From Taxillus chinensis (taxonomy: Eukaryota > Streptophyta > Magnoliopsida > Santalales > Loranthaceae): 64,000 nt of DNA. The translations under genes were made by a program, and so were the position numbers. Below the pieces are notes generated by a model. It searched no databases and was not told the origin of the DNA. It saw only the letters and a program-made list of their open reading frames with translations. The DNA lies in NCBI GenBank assembly GCA_023512835.1, contig CM042087.1, positions 16,214,853-16,278,852 on the forward strand. Reading direction: 5' to 3'. Positions 33,803 through 45,469 of this stretch are shown here, piece by piece (the stretch's first letter is position 1; each line of letters opens with the position of its first letter).

Positions 33803-33990
33803 CCCGAGCAGGTAGAAGATCCTGTCGCTAGGCGAAAAGGGTGAGCGTCACAAGAGCGCTGCCGTGTTGAGGGGCCGTTGCTGAACCGAGACCTTCCTTC
33901 AAAGGAGGCCATTGTCGAAGCCCTAGAACATATGAAGTCCTCCCGTCGCGCTGCAAGAAATAAGAAAACCTAACGCCCAAATTGTGTGAC

Positions 33991-33991
<1 letters not shown>

Positions 33992-34066
<75 letters not shown>
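33992..34066. repeat. (GA)n microsatellite
   Basis: About 37 consecutive GA units near the right end of the CACTA element. Confidence 0.95.
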
Positions 34067-34068
<2 letters not shown>

Positions 34069-34307
34069 AGTAGTGTTCGTCGAAATAAGATAGAGAGTAG
34101 TGTATGACGTCAAAGTAAAGAGAGGGATTTAATTTTGGTGCGGGTAACACATTCATTTCACCCAAAATATCCCGCGCACCAAAAATATTTTGCGCCCATT
34201 CCAATCCAAGCTACTGCCGTGCGAATTTATTTTAATATCTACCTATTGTAATACTTTTTCGATAATGTTATCCTTTGATGTTACCGTAGGCCTGATTTCT
34301 TGTAGTG

Positions 34308-34879
34308 TACATGGAATAAGGATTCCAGTATCAAATTGACACGGAGTAAGCAACTACTGACACGAATGATCCGAGCTTCATTAACACGGAGTAAGGAACT
34401 TTACGACGGATTAAGAAGACGCTACTCCAACTTATCAGCCTCGTATTCAAAGTCGTTAGCTCACTGTGTCCCGATGTAAGACAAACTTGCTGAAAACATA
34501 AATTATCGTACACGTGAAACTCACGGAGATATGGACAAAGCTTTAATTGAAATTGGGAACACGCGAATACACTTATGTTTTACAGACCTAATATCTTGAG
34601 CTCCACATCTGCAGCAATTAAGGCAGAGAGATTTCCAAGAAATAGTCAATGCTTCACGTCACTCGGAATAACAAGTTGCAAGGATGTTTTCTAATGGATG
34701 GCTATATATATTAACACTTGTATATTTTCATATATGCGCATACATGTACAAGAGCTTTACAAATCATATTAGCTAGTGTGTGAGTTATTGTAAACAGAGT
34801 ATAAGTGTTGTGCCAGAGACGAGCAAAGAGTTTTCAATTAGAGCCTATTCACCCCCCTCTAGGCTCCTAGGGACCAACA
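34308..34879 (+). repeat. C1 5' LTR, right part
   Basis: Resumes the CGGAGTAAG-type array and ends CTAGGGACCAACA, complementary to the TGTTGG start. Confidence 0.85.
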
Positions 34880-34880
34880 A

Positions 34881-34894
34881 GTGGTATCAAAGCA
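34881..34894 (+). other. C1 primer-binding site
   Basis: GTGGTATCAAAGCA one base after the LTR end, the initiator-Met-tRNA site typical of plant Copia elements. Confidence 0.85.
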
Positions 34895-34939
34895 AGTCTA
34901 CCTACTTAAAGTAAAGATCCCACTCTTTCTCTCTCAACA

Positions 34940-37214
34940 ATACTCGCCTTAACTTTGGAGGTGCACAAGAGCCCCTCCCCAATTGCAGCAGCAGCGGAAA
35001 TCTTGATCCGAGCACAAGTGCTCAACCTACTGCTCCCGTTGCTCTTCAACAACGGAGTTCTGGTTTTACTCTAACCAAACTGCCAAAGTTCACACCTAAG
35101 CTTTTCTCCCAGTGGAAAGCTCACATGAGAATGTTCATGATATGTCATGATCATCTCATGTGGCCGTGTCTTCATCAGGAGCTAGCTATTCCAATGACTA
35201 TCGGAAACAATAGAGTTAGAAGGCCAAAGACTGATGCTGAGCTCATCAACGAGGAAAGAGCCTAGCAATATGCTAGTGAAATGGCTCTAGCATATGTAAC
35301 ATCGTCTTTGGACTCCAAAGCTTTTACAGACATCTAGGGCTGTACGACAACGAAAGCTATCTGCGACAAACTGACAATCCTCTATGAGGGAAGTCAGTCC
35401 CAAATGCAGAATGTCATTTGGGCTCTCAGACAGAACTTTGATAGCTTCACTCATAAACCTAGCAAATCCCTCGAGAGCATCTACCAGAGATTCGACAAGC
35501 TTATTCTCGACTTGAAAACTGTCAATTAGCATTACACTCAGTTCCAGATCAATGACAAGTTTTTCCGCTCCTTCCGGATCGTTACTACTCCAAGTAGCTC
35601 CAGATGCAAGCTGACAAAAACTGACAGTATGCTCCCCTTGAGGAACTATATGGAGAGCTACGGACTCAAGAGGTTAGATTCAAATACACCGACCGAGATG
35701 AGAAAATAGCTCGGAAAGAAGAGGGGGTAGCTTTTAAAGCTACGAAATGTATAAGCATATAGCGCGATAATGATATGGAAGAGTCAGAGAACTCTGACTT
35801 GGATGTTGAAGAAGAAATAGCTCTTCTGGTCAAATCCTTTGAGCGATTCCTTTAGAAAAGTAGAAAAGGATTTAGAAGAGGCTCCTCATCATCATCCGAA
35901 AGGAAGGAGCAATCAGAGTCTACTTCCCAAGATAACTGTGGGAGAGCCGGTCACTGGGCCAAGGATTGTAAATCCAAATTAAAAACGGATGATAAAAGTG
36001 ACAAGGTTAAACCCCGACACTCCACCTCAGAAAACAGCAAGAACAAGAGGAAGACATTCATCATGAAGTACGTCAGTGGCTCGGAAGAAGAGGAGGAATC
36101 CTCTGATGATGAGCCAACCGAGAAGCCGAACGTTTGCCTCATGGCAAATACTGAGGCACCTTCTATCTCTGAGCTCATGAGTATATTAGAATCTCTTACT
36201 GCTAAACGTGATCATGAAAAGAATGAAAGACTAATAATTACTCAAATGTACAATGATGTGAATGGTCAAGCTAAACGTCTTGAATACAGTGTTGTAAAAC
36301 TTGAAAAAGACATAGCTGACTTTAGGAGTAAAGAGGCTTGGTATCACGATCTAAGAGCTGAAAATCATTTGCTAAATACCAACCTAAATGGGCTAACAAT
36401 TAATCTTAAAAGAGTCAAGAATGAACTTGAAAAGGAAAAGGAAATAAATCATAAGTGGCTAAAATCGGGGGAAATAGGTTCTATGTTTAGGATTGATCTG
36501 GAAGACATTCGAGTTAAACCTGGCCTTGGCTCTGAACCATCAACCTCCACAAAAACTACTAAGTGTCCCGTAGATTTCATTCCAAAACTAACCAACCTTT
36601 ATCCTGTTTGTACATCAAAACCGTTGGATTATTTTATTTCAGGTGGCACCATAGTTTATTACTGTGGAAGTGAGGCTGTTACTGCTAATCCCGAAGTAGT
36701 AGCACCCATATCTAAAGATGAAAGGAAGGCTGTTGTAGTTAAAGCCAAAGTTGTAGCACCCAGAAAGAAAGGAAAGGCTAAGGCTGATGCATCTAGGGCC
36801 AAGAGCACATCACCCAATCGTAAAGGACTAGGCCATAGGGAACAATGTAGAAAACCTGTTAAACCTAAGAAACCTTTATCCCCTGTTTGTGCTCTGCATC
36901 ATAGTGTCTGTTCCATCTGTAGAGAAATAGGCCATTATCACTATGAGTGTTGGAGTCTACATGATGACTGGCTTTGTAATCAAGTTCATATTAATAAAGA
37001 TCAGTTCATCAAAAAGGGTTCTTCTAGCAAATCTAAATCTAAATCTCAAAGGAGTAACTCTCACAAGAAAACCCAAATAAAAGAAGCAACTGACGCTAAC
37101 AAAGTAATGTCAACTTGGAAAGCTAAAATTCCTAACAAAGCAAAATCCGAAACTGTTTATACTATTGTTGTTTCTCCTAACCGCCCCAGACAAGTTTGGG
37201 CACCAAAAGTGTAA
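34940..37214 (+). pseudogene. C1 gag
   Basis: Compared with C2 the start codon region is deleted (coding sense begins at the equivalent of the ARLNSGG block). Gag-type blocks follow with stops: TLPKFTPKLFSQWKAHMRMF-like sequence, then a UBN2-like region (about 35280-35700). The first knuckle near 35930 reads NCGRAGHWAKDC and has lost its first Cys. From 36063 a 383-codon frame is open: acidic stretch (SEEEEESSDDEP), a coiled-coil-like region at residues 40-150, a Lys-rich segment, and an intact knuckle CSICREIGHYHYEC (about 36913-36954). The frame ends at 37214. The large coiled-coil gag is typical of SIRE-like elements. Confidence 0.82.
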
Positions 37215-37223
37215 TCTGTTGTC

Positions 37224-37676
37224 TTGCAAGAGCATCTCGAGAATTCATTGCCAGACCACTTGAAGTCAAAGATCAATCAAAGCAAGTGGACACTCGATAG
37301 CGGATGCTCCGGACATATGACGGGTGATAAGTCTATGCTCATAGAAGTTGCTGACAAACGAGGCCCATCCGTATCATATGGCGACAACAGTAAAGGTAAA
37401 ACTGTGGGGTATGGCACTTTAACCAACGACTGTGTATCAATAACTAAAGTTGCACTAGTCAATGGTTTGAAGTATAATCTACTGAGTGTCAGTAATTTAT
37501 GTGACAAAGGATTTACTGTTTCCTTTATGTCCAACACCTGCACAGTTAGGCAGAACTTATCCAAAGATATTAAGTTATCCGGATCAAGAGATGGGGACAT
37601 ATATTTAGTGGTCTTAAGAAATAATTCTTCTGACCCTATATACTTCCTCACTACAGCATCAAATGAAGAAAGTTAG
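37224..37676 (+). pseudogene. C1 aspartic protease domain
   Basis: WTLDSGCSGHMTGDKSML is the Copia protease active-site block (DSGCS), here at about 37287-37340. GYGTLTND and LKYNLLSVSNLCDKG follow in family order. Open for 150 codons to a TAG at 37674-37676, which replaces a Glu/Gln position before LWHK. Confidence 0.9.
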
Positions 37677-38164
37677 CTATGGCACAAGTGTTGTGCTCAT
37701 TTAAATTTTAAAACTTTGTCTAAGCTAGTGTCACCGGATTTCGTCACTGGATTGCCCAAACATTAATGCTCAAGAGACTCACTCTGTCAAGAATGCCAAC
37801 TTGGCAAGCAGACCAAGCATAGCTTTAAGAGCAAATTAGTTAATTCAATAACTGCTCCATTATAACTTCTTCATATGGACCTCTACGGTCCCATTTCTAT
37901 TGCTTCTCTTGCTGGTGCGAGATACACCCTTGTGGTTATCGATGACTTCACCAGATATACATGGGTGATGTTCCTAAAATCGAAGGATCAAACCTTTGAA
38001 CAACTTGTAGATCTGTTCAACTGGATAAACAATTAAAAAGGACTGAGCATTAAATGCATTAGGAGTGATCATGGTACGGAATTTGAATTTTTCGATATGA
38101 GATCATATTGTTTTGAGTAGAGCATTTAACACGACATCTCTGCGCCTAGGACTCCATACAAAAT
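37677..38164 (+). pseudogene. C1 GAG-pre-integrase and integrase N-terminal part, truncated
   Basis: LWHKCCAHLNFKTLSKL and CQECQLGKQTKHSF form the zinc-binding pre-integrase module. LLHMDLYGPISIASLAGARY and VVIDDFTRYTWVMFLK start the catalytic core, then SDHGTEFE supplies the second Asp. Several stops. Homology ends at APRTPYK (about 38160), where the C2 LTR starts, so the Glu of the triad and all of RT/RNase H are missing. Confidence 0.88.
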
Positions 38165-39470
38165 TGTTGGATCAAGCCCAAAATTTGGATGATGTGGATA
38201 AAACCCCATGTAATTTGATTTGAGACATTGCATGTTTATTATTAAGTTGGTGCAGAAGATATGATCTTAATCTAGATGTTCACTCGTGAGAGAAAAGCTA
38301 AGGACAAAATACATAATCCGGATCCGGATTGTCCTGAGTATCGTCAAACACTTGGTAAATAACCAAGTCTACACTTCATACGGAATAAGGATCATTCGTG
38401 TGGACTAAACACTTAAAGCAACGGACTAAGGAATCTGCGTCTAACACCTTAATGGACTAAGTCAAATACATGCGAAATAAGAATCCTAGTCAACATCTAG
38501 CATTGAGTAAGAGACAGTTATCGTAGAATAAAAAGCTAAGTCTTCCACTCAAGTGGACTAAGGATAGGAAGACACGGAGTAAGGAATCCGAGTCTTCCAT
38601 ACATACGGAGTAAGGAACGACTTGTGCAGAATAAGGACCCAAGTCTTTTATTCGCACGGAGTAACGAACATAGATGCGGAGTAAGGAATCCAAACCTTTT
38701 ACTCATACAGAGTACGGATGCATTGATACGGAGCAAGCCATCAGGCCTTTCATCTCATGCAGAGTAAGCTCTCTGAACTTCTCCTTCATACGGAGTAAGG
38801 AAGCGTTGACACGGAATAAGGATTCTAGTATCAAACTGACACAGAGTAAGCAACCACTGACACAGAGTAAGGATCCGAGCTTCTTTAACATGGAGTATAG
38901 AACTTTACGACGGATTAAGAAAATGCTGCTTCAACTTATCATCTTCGCATTCAAAGTAGTCAGCTCGCTGTGTCCCGATGTAAGACAAACTGATTGAAAA
39001 CCTAAAGCATCTTACACATGGATCACATAGATATGTGGACATTACTTTAATTGCACTTGGGAACTCACAAAGACACTTATGTTTTACAGACCCAAGATCT
39101 TGAGCTTCACACCCACAGCAATCAAGGCATAGAGATTTCCGAGGAACAGTCAATGCTGCACGTTGCTCGGAAAAACAAGTTCAAAAGATATTTTTCACGG
39201 ATGGCTATATAATAATACTTGTATATTTTTATACGTGTGCGCAAGAATAGAGTGCTTAACTGTGTGTATGCGCGTGTAAGAACAAGAGCTCATAGAGATA
39301 TTTGGCTAGTGTGTGAGTAACTGTAAACAGAGTGTAAGAGATTTGTTTAGTAGATCTAGAAGCTTTACAAGCTTTAAAACAAAATAATTACAAGATTTGT
39401 AATTATCTCTTGATAATAAAACAAAATACTTCCACTATCTAGTTATCTTCCACACACTCTCTCTCTCTCT
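38165..39470 (+). repeat. C2 5' LTR (same family as C1), 3' end deleted
   Basis: Starts TGTTGGATCAAGCCC and follows the C1 LTR through the CGGAGTAAGG array (38370-38900). It lacks the C-tract, the CCAACA terminus and the primer site. After about 39350 it instead carries TTATCTCTTGATAATAAAAC and ACTTCCAC blocks known from the minus-strand LTRs, then a CT repeat and gag. Confidence 0.8.
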
Positions 39471-39477
39471 CTCTCTC
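39458..39477. repeat. (CT)n run before C2 gag
   Basis: About ten CT units directly upstream of the gag ATG at 39483. Confidence 0.85.
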
Positions 39478-39482
39478 AACAA

Positions 39483-40436
39483 ATGGCCGAAGAAAGCAGC
39501 ATGCTGTTCAACGCTCGCCTTAACTCCGGAGGTGCACAAGAGCCCCTCCCCAATCGAAGCAGCAGTGAAAATGTCGATCCACCTCAACCTGCTGCTGTCG
39601 TTGCTCCTCAACCACGATGTTCTGGTTTCACTCTGACTAAACCGCCAAAGTTCACACCTGAGCTTTTTTCCCAATGGAAAGCTCGCATGAAGATGTTCAT
39701 GGTATGTCATGATCATCTCATGTGGCCGTGTCTTCATCAGGAGCTACCTATTCCGATGACTATCGGAGAAAATGGAGTTAGAAGGCCAAAGATGAATGCT
39801 GAACTCACCAATGATGAAAGAGCCTGACAGTGTGCTAGTAAAAAGGCTTTGGCATATGTAACATCATCTGGACTCCGAAGCTTTCATGGACGTCTAGGGC
39901 TGCATGACAGCGAAAGCTGCCTGGGATAAACTGACAATCCTCTATGAGGGAAGTCAGTCCCAAATGCAGAGCATAATCTATGCTCTCATATAGAACTTTG
40001 AGAGCTTCAATCATAAACCTTGCGAATCCCTCAAAAGCATCTATCAGAGATTTGGTAAGCTCATTCTGGAGCTAAAAACTGTCAATGAGCACTACACTCA
40101 ATTTCAAATCAATGATAAGTTTTTCCGCTCCTTGTCAGATCCCTACTACTCCAAGTAGCTCCAGATGCAAGCGGACAAGAACTAGCAGTATGCTCCCCTT
40201 GAGAACTATATGGAGAGCTACAGACTCATGAGGTCAGATTCAAATATACTGATCAAGATGAGAAAATAGCTCGGAAAGAAAAGAGGGTAGTTTTTAAGGC
40301 TACGGAATGTCTCAGCATATAGTAGGTTGATGATACGGAAGAGTCAGAGAACTCTAACTCAGACGCTGAAGAAGAAATAGCTCTCCTGGTCAAATCCTTT
40401 GAGCGATTCCTCCGGAAAAGCATAAAAGGATTCAGA
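39483..40436 (+). pseudogene. C2 gag, broken and cut by the assembly gap
   Basis: ATG at 39483 opens MAEESSMLFNARLNSGGAQE, followed by GFTLTKPPKFTPELFSQWKA, the N-terminal Copia gag region. The frame ends at 39825-39827 (TGA after NDERA). The later part (YEGSQSQMQ, KSLKSIYQRF-like, TQFQINDKFF) is recognisable in other frames up to the N gap. It matches C1 gag closely and shows what C1 lost at its start. Confidence 0.85.
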
Positions 40437-40936
40437 NNNNNNNNNNNNNNNNNNNNNNNNNNNNNNNNNNNNNNNNNNNNNNNNNNNNNNNNNNNNNNNN
40501 NNNNNNNNNNNNNNNNNNNNNNNNNNNNNNNNNNNNNNNNNNNNNNNNNNNNNNNNNNNNNNNNNNNNNNNNNNNNNNNNNNNNNNNNNNNNNNNNNNNN
40601 NNNNNNNNNNNNNNNNNNNNNNNNNNNNNNNNNNNNNNNNNNNNNNNNNNNNNNNNNNNNNNNNNNNNNNNNNNNNNNNNNNNNNNNNNNNNNNNNNNNN
40701 NNNNNNNNNNNNNNNNNNNNNNNNNNNNNNNNNNNNNNNNNNNNNNNNNNNNNNNNNNNNNNNNNNNNNNNNNNNNNNNNNNNNNNNNNNNNNNNNNNNN
40801 NNNNNNNNNNNNNNNNNNNNNNNNNNNNNNNNNNNNNNNNNNNNNNNNNNNNNNNNNNNNNNNNNNNNNNNNNNNNNNNNNNNNNNNNNNNNNNNNNNNN
40901 NNNNNNNNNNNNNNNNNNNNNNNNNNNNNNNNNNNN
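40437..40936. other. Assembly gap of exactly 500 N
   Basis: A run of 500 N, most likely a fixed-size placeholder. It lies within C2 gag. Confidence 0.99.
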
Positions 40937-41150
40937 AGAGGCTCTCTTCGTCATCTGTAAGGAAGGAAACGGTCGGAGTCGAGTTAACAAGAATGCTACA
41001 TTTGCGGTGACACTTAGATTGACGGGCCAAGGAATGAAATCCAAATCAAAGACGGCCGATAAAAGTGATAACGTTAAACCCCGACCTCCACCTCGAAACA
41101 AGCAAGAATAAGAGGAAGAGCGTTCATCCCGAAGTACGTCGGAGTAAGAG
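40937..41150 (+). pseudogene. C2 gag remnant right of the gap
   Basis: Matches C1 35880-36075 (AAGTGATAACGTTAAACCCC, AAGAGGAAGAGCGTTCATC) but with many single-base deletions relative to C1, suggesting low-quality consensus at the contig edge. Copia homology ends at about 41150. Confidence 0.7.
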
Positions 41151-43349
41151 ACAGAGGCTAGGTTGATATCGGGAGATAGCGTTATTTGGGTAAGACATAC
41201 ACCATTTGGTATTTATAGTTGGGCCCATTTTTGGAGTTTGGGCCCCGAAGGATTTTGGTTATGTTAAAGAATTAACATGAAAGTATAAATAAGAGGAGAA
41301 ACAAGAAAGAGATAGAAAATTAGCGGTCATTTGCATTCAATTGGAGAGAGCGAGATTTAGTAAGAGAGAGAGAGAAATGGAACAACTTGGATTTGGAGCC
41401 TGAGCTTGGCTGTTGGTGATTATTTGAATCTTTACCTGCAGTGTTCTTTATGTTTTGTTTAAATCTTGGGACTACTAGTTTGGGGTTTTGTGGGAGTTAG
41501 CATTTAACCCTAGTTTTTGGGAAATCCAATTCAATTAGATGTGGTAATTTAAGCATGTAATGTTAGTTTTATAACAGATATATAATATTGTGATTGTATC
41601 TAGAATGGGGAGAGACTTACATTTGTGTATTTCATGGGGGTTGAGAAGTCAACAATGGGGAACCCGTATCTAACTCTATCTAAATCTGGGACTGAATTTA
41701 TATAGATTATATATGTATATGTATATCTCCTTGGCTGTTATGCGATTTAGAGGCGCTTTAGATGCATTATCGGTTTATAAATTGCATTATTAAGACGACT
41801 GGTTTATGGGTGTCAGGGTCATTTGGTAATTTAAGAAGAATGCTGGTCAACAATAATAGTGCTTGGGGTGTGTGTTTTGGGAGCCGTACACGCAGAGTAT
41901 GGTCGTGTTGAAAATCACTGTGAGCGAAGGTCGCAGAGTCAAAGATCGAGGGCCCCGGGTCAAAGTCGAAGTTAGGCCGACCCAGATCTTCGAGGTAGTC
42001 CCACGGATCTTGGAGGTGGGCTCCCGAGTCTCCAAGGCCGAGAACTACGAATCTATGTTCCAGGAATCTTCGGGTGTGATTGGGAATCTAAGGCACGATC
42101 TTAGGAGGTAGAGGTCCCACGGATCTTCGAGGCCGCGTTTCCTTAACATTCGAGGTTGCTTTACGAACCTTAGACAGCGTTTACGAACCTTTGGGAGGCA
42201 GCGTTCTGACGAGATTACGAGTGTTCGCCGGTCTTGAGGCAGGGTTCTACAAGTTTCGAGGTAATGTTCTATGGGTCTTCTAGGGCAAAGTTGTTCCTAC
42301 GAGCTGCAGGGCAAATGTTATAGTTCTTCGAGGCAAAGTGTCCTACGAGCTTTCGAGCGGTGTGCTCCCGTGCTCGAGGATTGGTTCGACGAGTTGCCGA
42401 GGCTGGGTCTGAACTGGTTGAGATCAAGCTGAGGCTAGGTTTAAGAAGAGAGGAGCCTTGGGCAAGTAGGTGGAGTGATTCTTACGCCTTTTTGAGGTAG
42501 GAATTATGTTGTTGCTAGAGATATTACGTCATATGCACATGGTTACGGGTTCAGACATAGGGTGATGGAGGCCTTGTGGTATGGTTTATTATTTGATTTG
42601 GATGGTCAACCGAGGTCCGATGTAGGCTGTGTCATACTAAGGTCCCCTATATGGTTGGTATATATAGCGGAAGGTCCCACGTGTGGTCTTTATGTTATGG
42701 TCCCATTGTGGCGGGCGGTGCAGCAGCCTTGGTGTGCTGATGGCAGTTTGTTGCTGGAGTCTATGTGACATAGTGGTGTGAGTCTTTGGGACTTATTTGT
42801 GTGAACCTTCATATCTATGTTTTATGGATGATGTTGTGTGTGTATTTATGTTTATTGTTCGCATGTAGCATTGTGTGGGCTATTGTGTGCTTGACCCTCA
42901 CCGGCACATGTATACACGGGATGTGTTGTAGGTCACCCTCTAGTCCCTTGTGCTCACCCTACATTGCTATCTTGATTTTTTGTGTTCGGGAGGGGGGGTG
43001 GCTTTGGGGGTTGTCATCGGCCACTGCAGGCAGCAAACCCGGTACCATTTTGGGATGTATGTAGACTGGGTCCATACTTCGATTTTGTATTATGACCGTG
43101 TTATTTCCTGACATATGGGTCTGTGGATGTTATCTTGTATCTTTTGCATGTTATATAATATGACGTGATGATGTTTTGAGTTAGTTGCTGATTTCGGGAG
43201 TACGGGAGTATTCCATTATTTTGCAGTGCATTCAGGCAGCACTCAACAGCAGGCCTTTTCGGTGCTAGTCACGGCCCTGCCTCCACAAAAAGTGGTGGGT
43301 GGGACGTCTGTCTACCCGGTTCCGGGCCTCCCGGGAGTTAGGAAGGACA
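41151..43349 (+). repeat. G4 5' LTR (left edge uncertain)
   Basis: A TTGGGCCC block, an AACCCTAGTTTTTGGG block and an irregular array of CGAGGCAAAGTGTCC-like motifs (about 41920-42380) follow the order of the 3' LTR at 61672-63768. It ends at ...AGGAAGGACA with a primer-site-like sequence beside it. It is strongly diverged from the 3' LTR. Confidence 0.65.
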
Positions 43350-43796
43350 AGTTGGTGGCAGCATGGTCTCAATTTGACCTAGGTTAGGGTGGTTATCGCC
43401 AGGATTTGGGGAAAATGTGAGAGGGCGCCCGATTAACACAATCCTCATATGTGCCCCACAATTCCGAGGGTTAGTCGAAATCATCCTAGGTACATTGGGT
43501 TGGGTTCTTAACATAGTTTGATTTGTATTGATAGACACTTAGAATTTTGTTCTGGCTCTGATGTTGTTCGTTTCGTGTGTGAAGATAAAGTTATTGGGTT
43601 GTATGTGGTGAACTTTGTTTGTGTTATGGTGTCTTGTTGTTGGTGCATGTGTGATAGGACTTGGGGGTAACTTGGACCCCAACGCATAGTTTCTAGTTAT
43701 TGGGATGCTTGCTAGTGTCGGTTGTGAGCGCGCAGAAATGCACCCAGGAGAGTTCGGGGTTGGGGCTTACAGAGGGAGCCCTACGCCGGTGAGGGC
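43350..43796 (+). other. G4 primer site and leader, up to the G3 insertion
   Basis: AGTTGGTGGCAGCATGGTCT follows the LTR. GACCTAGGTTAGGG, AGGGCGCCCGAT and AAATCATCCTAGG match the leader at 63769-63930 in order, so both belong to one family. It is cut by G3 at about 43797 and continues at 56740. Confidence 0.75.
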
Positions 43797-45203
43797 TCAC
43801 AACGTGCATTTATACCGTTATCCTAGGCCTTGTTTAGGGTGTTTTAGAGTGTTTTGTACCTATTTGCATGACATTTTATACATATTTGCTCTAACCCCTA
43901 GGAAGACCTTTTGGTGTAAGTGGTACTTAGGTATTTTGGCGGGTTTTGGAGCAACCTTTCCCCACCCCCTTGTGCTAGTTCACTCCATACACTCCAAGAG
44001 GAAGCTATCTGAAGAAGATGGAAACAAAATGAAGGCAGAATCAAGGTGCACGTGAAAAGGCTTTCTCACGTGCAAGGATTGTTGATGCCTTATACAAATC
44101 GGTTAAGCTTTCGAGCAATTTGGGATGAGTGGTGGCCACGTGATTAAAGCTCTTCTCAAGATGGGGGCATTTTTGAGCTCCAAATGATGTTTTGTTGTTT
44201 TACTCATTTTCTTAAAGAATAACAAATTTGGTAGGCTTGAGTGTTAAATTGAGCCTTGAATAAAGTAATTATAACAATACTATATTTGTGCATCACATTT
44301 ATAATGGGGGTATATCTTTAGAAACTAATTTTGGCCCAAATCCTGTAAAAGGGTCTCTGAGCATTAGGAAGCATCTTGAGGGAGAGAATCCGATCAGCTT
44401 AAAAAGAGCTAGCAATTGCTAAAAGATCGGATTGGCTTTGGAAAGAGTGATTGTGGGCATAGATGTCGAGTCTTTGGAGGTCAGAGTCTTGGTTCATCTT
44501 GGGGTCTTCCTTTATGTCCTGATCTTGTAATCATGTTCTTTCTTGTAATTGTTATTGCTTTGCTGATTAATGGAGTGGTTTTGTTCTTAGTGGAGAGCAA
44601 TGTAGCCCCAATAAATTGTATTCAGTTTGGTTATGGCTTGTTCAATAAAATAAAATTCATTTCTTGTTTTCCACTTGCTTGAACGGAAAGGGCCTAGTTT
44701 ACGACAATTAGGTAATCTTATTTTTGTCTAGGGTGGAACACTAGTGAATTAGATTTAATATTGTATGTAGATTATAATACAACAATTATATTGTTTATCT
44801 ACCTTGATAACTTTTATTCACATGGACCAAATGAGGGGGAAGCCTTAAATCATCTTAGCATGGACCAAATGTAAGATGGGGAAGAGATAATCATTAACAT
44901 GACCGAAATAAAAATCAAGAATGGAAGCCATAACGTATTACAATCGATTGGTTAATCATTGTTACCCAAACTAATCAATTTTAAAATTTCTATACCAACA
45001 TTTGAACATTTGATTTAATCACTTTTTGTTCAAATTATTAGGAACAAAAATCAATTGTCCAGACATAAAATCAACTTGTAAACATAGTGCTCGGCTTGTA
45101 ACGACATTAGACACCTCACCTGTGGGTTACAACCCAGTCTTAATACCCATTTTATTACGGACCGGTAATGTTAAAAACCTATGTACCTAATTTATCTGGG
45201 TCA
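43797..45203 (+). repeat. G3 5' LTR
   Basis: Matches the 3' LTR from AACGTGCATTTATACCGTTA (43801) to TTTATCTGGGTCA. It has one G-box hairpin (44047-44074). The TATA box of the 3' LTR reads CCTGTAAAAGGG here, and the GACGTC palindrome is lost, so its promoter looks decayed. Confidence 0.83.
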
Positions 45204-45208
45204 AGTTG

Positions 45209-45229
45209 TTGGCGCCGGTGGCTGGGAGG
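45209..45229 (+). other. G3 primer-binding site (tRNA-Asp type)
   Basis: TTGGCGCCGGTGGCTGGGAG begins six bases after the LTR end; compare TGGCGCCGTTGCCGGGGA of Athila/Tat elements. Confidence 0.75.
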
Positions 45230-45469
45230 CAAGCCAAAACGTTGTAGGGTCATGACATTAGGTGCTTAAGTTTATTGTGATACGGATTTTTACTTTCTTT
45301 AATTTTCTAATACAGGTGTTACCGTATTTCTCTTTTTTCTTTCGAGGATATTACATAGCTGTTTGAGAAAAATTCTGTCGTCACACCAGGGGTGAGTTAT
45401 TGCTTTCCCGATCCCTAATCGAACCAAGCTACGAGAGCATGTCAAGGGCTCGTAGGGTATTAACGGCAC

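Larger units (their letters stand above)
29780..34307. mobile_element. CACTA-type DNA transposon, non-autonomous, 4528 bp
   Basis: Both ends carry CACTACAAGAAATCAGGCCT as a perfect 20-bp terminal inverted repeat, the hallmark of CACTA (En/Spm) elements. TAACACTTTTT-type subterminal repeats and a long inverted repeat lie near the left end. No transposase is recognisable. The interior includes exons resembling PFP beta (32243-32588) and other possible host-derived pieces. It inserted in the C1 LTR: the sister LTR reads GCGTTGACACGGAATAAGG at the empty site (38806). Flanks TGA and TAC do not form the expected 3-bp duplication. Confidence 0.88.
29152..38164 (+). mobile_element. C1: SIRE-like Ty1/Copia retrotransposon, 3'-truncated, with a CACTA element in its LTR
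   Basis: 5' LTR 29152-34879 (about 1200 bp once the 4528-bp CACTA insert is discounted), primer site at 34881, gag, protease (37224-37676), GAG-pre-integrase and the start of integrase. The sense stops at 38164, where the LTR of another element (C2) begins; RT and RNase H are absent. The large coiled-coil gag and family LTRs suggest the SIRE/Maximus lineage (inference). Confidence 0.85.

Noticed and set aside
40253..41101. 282-codon minus-strand frame
   Set aside because: It is open only because 500 N bases interrupt it.
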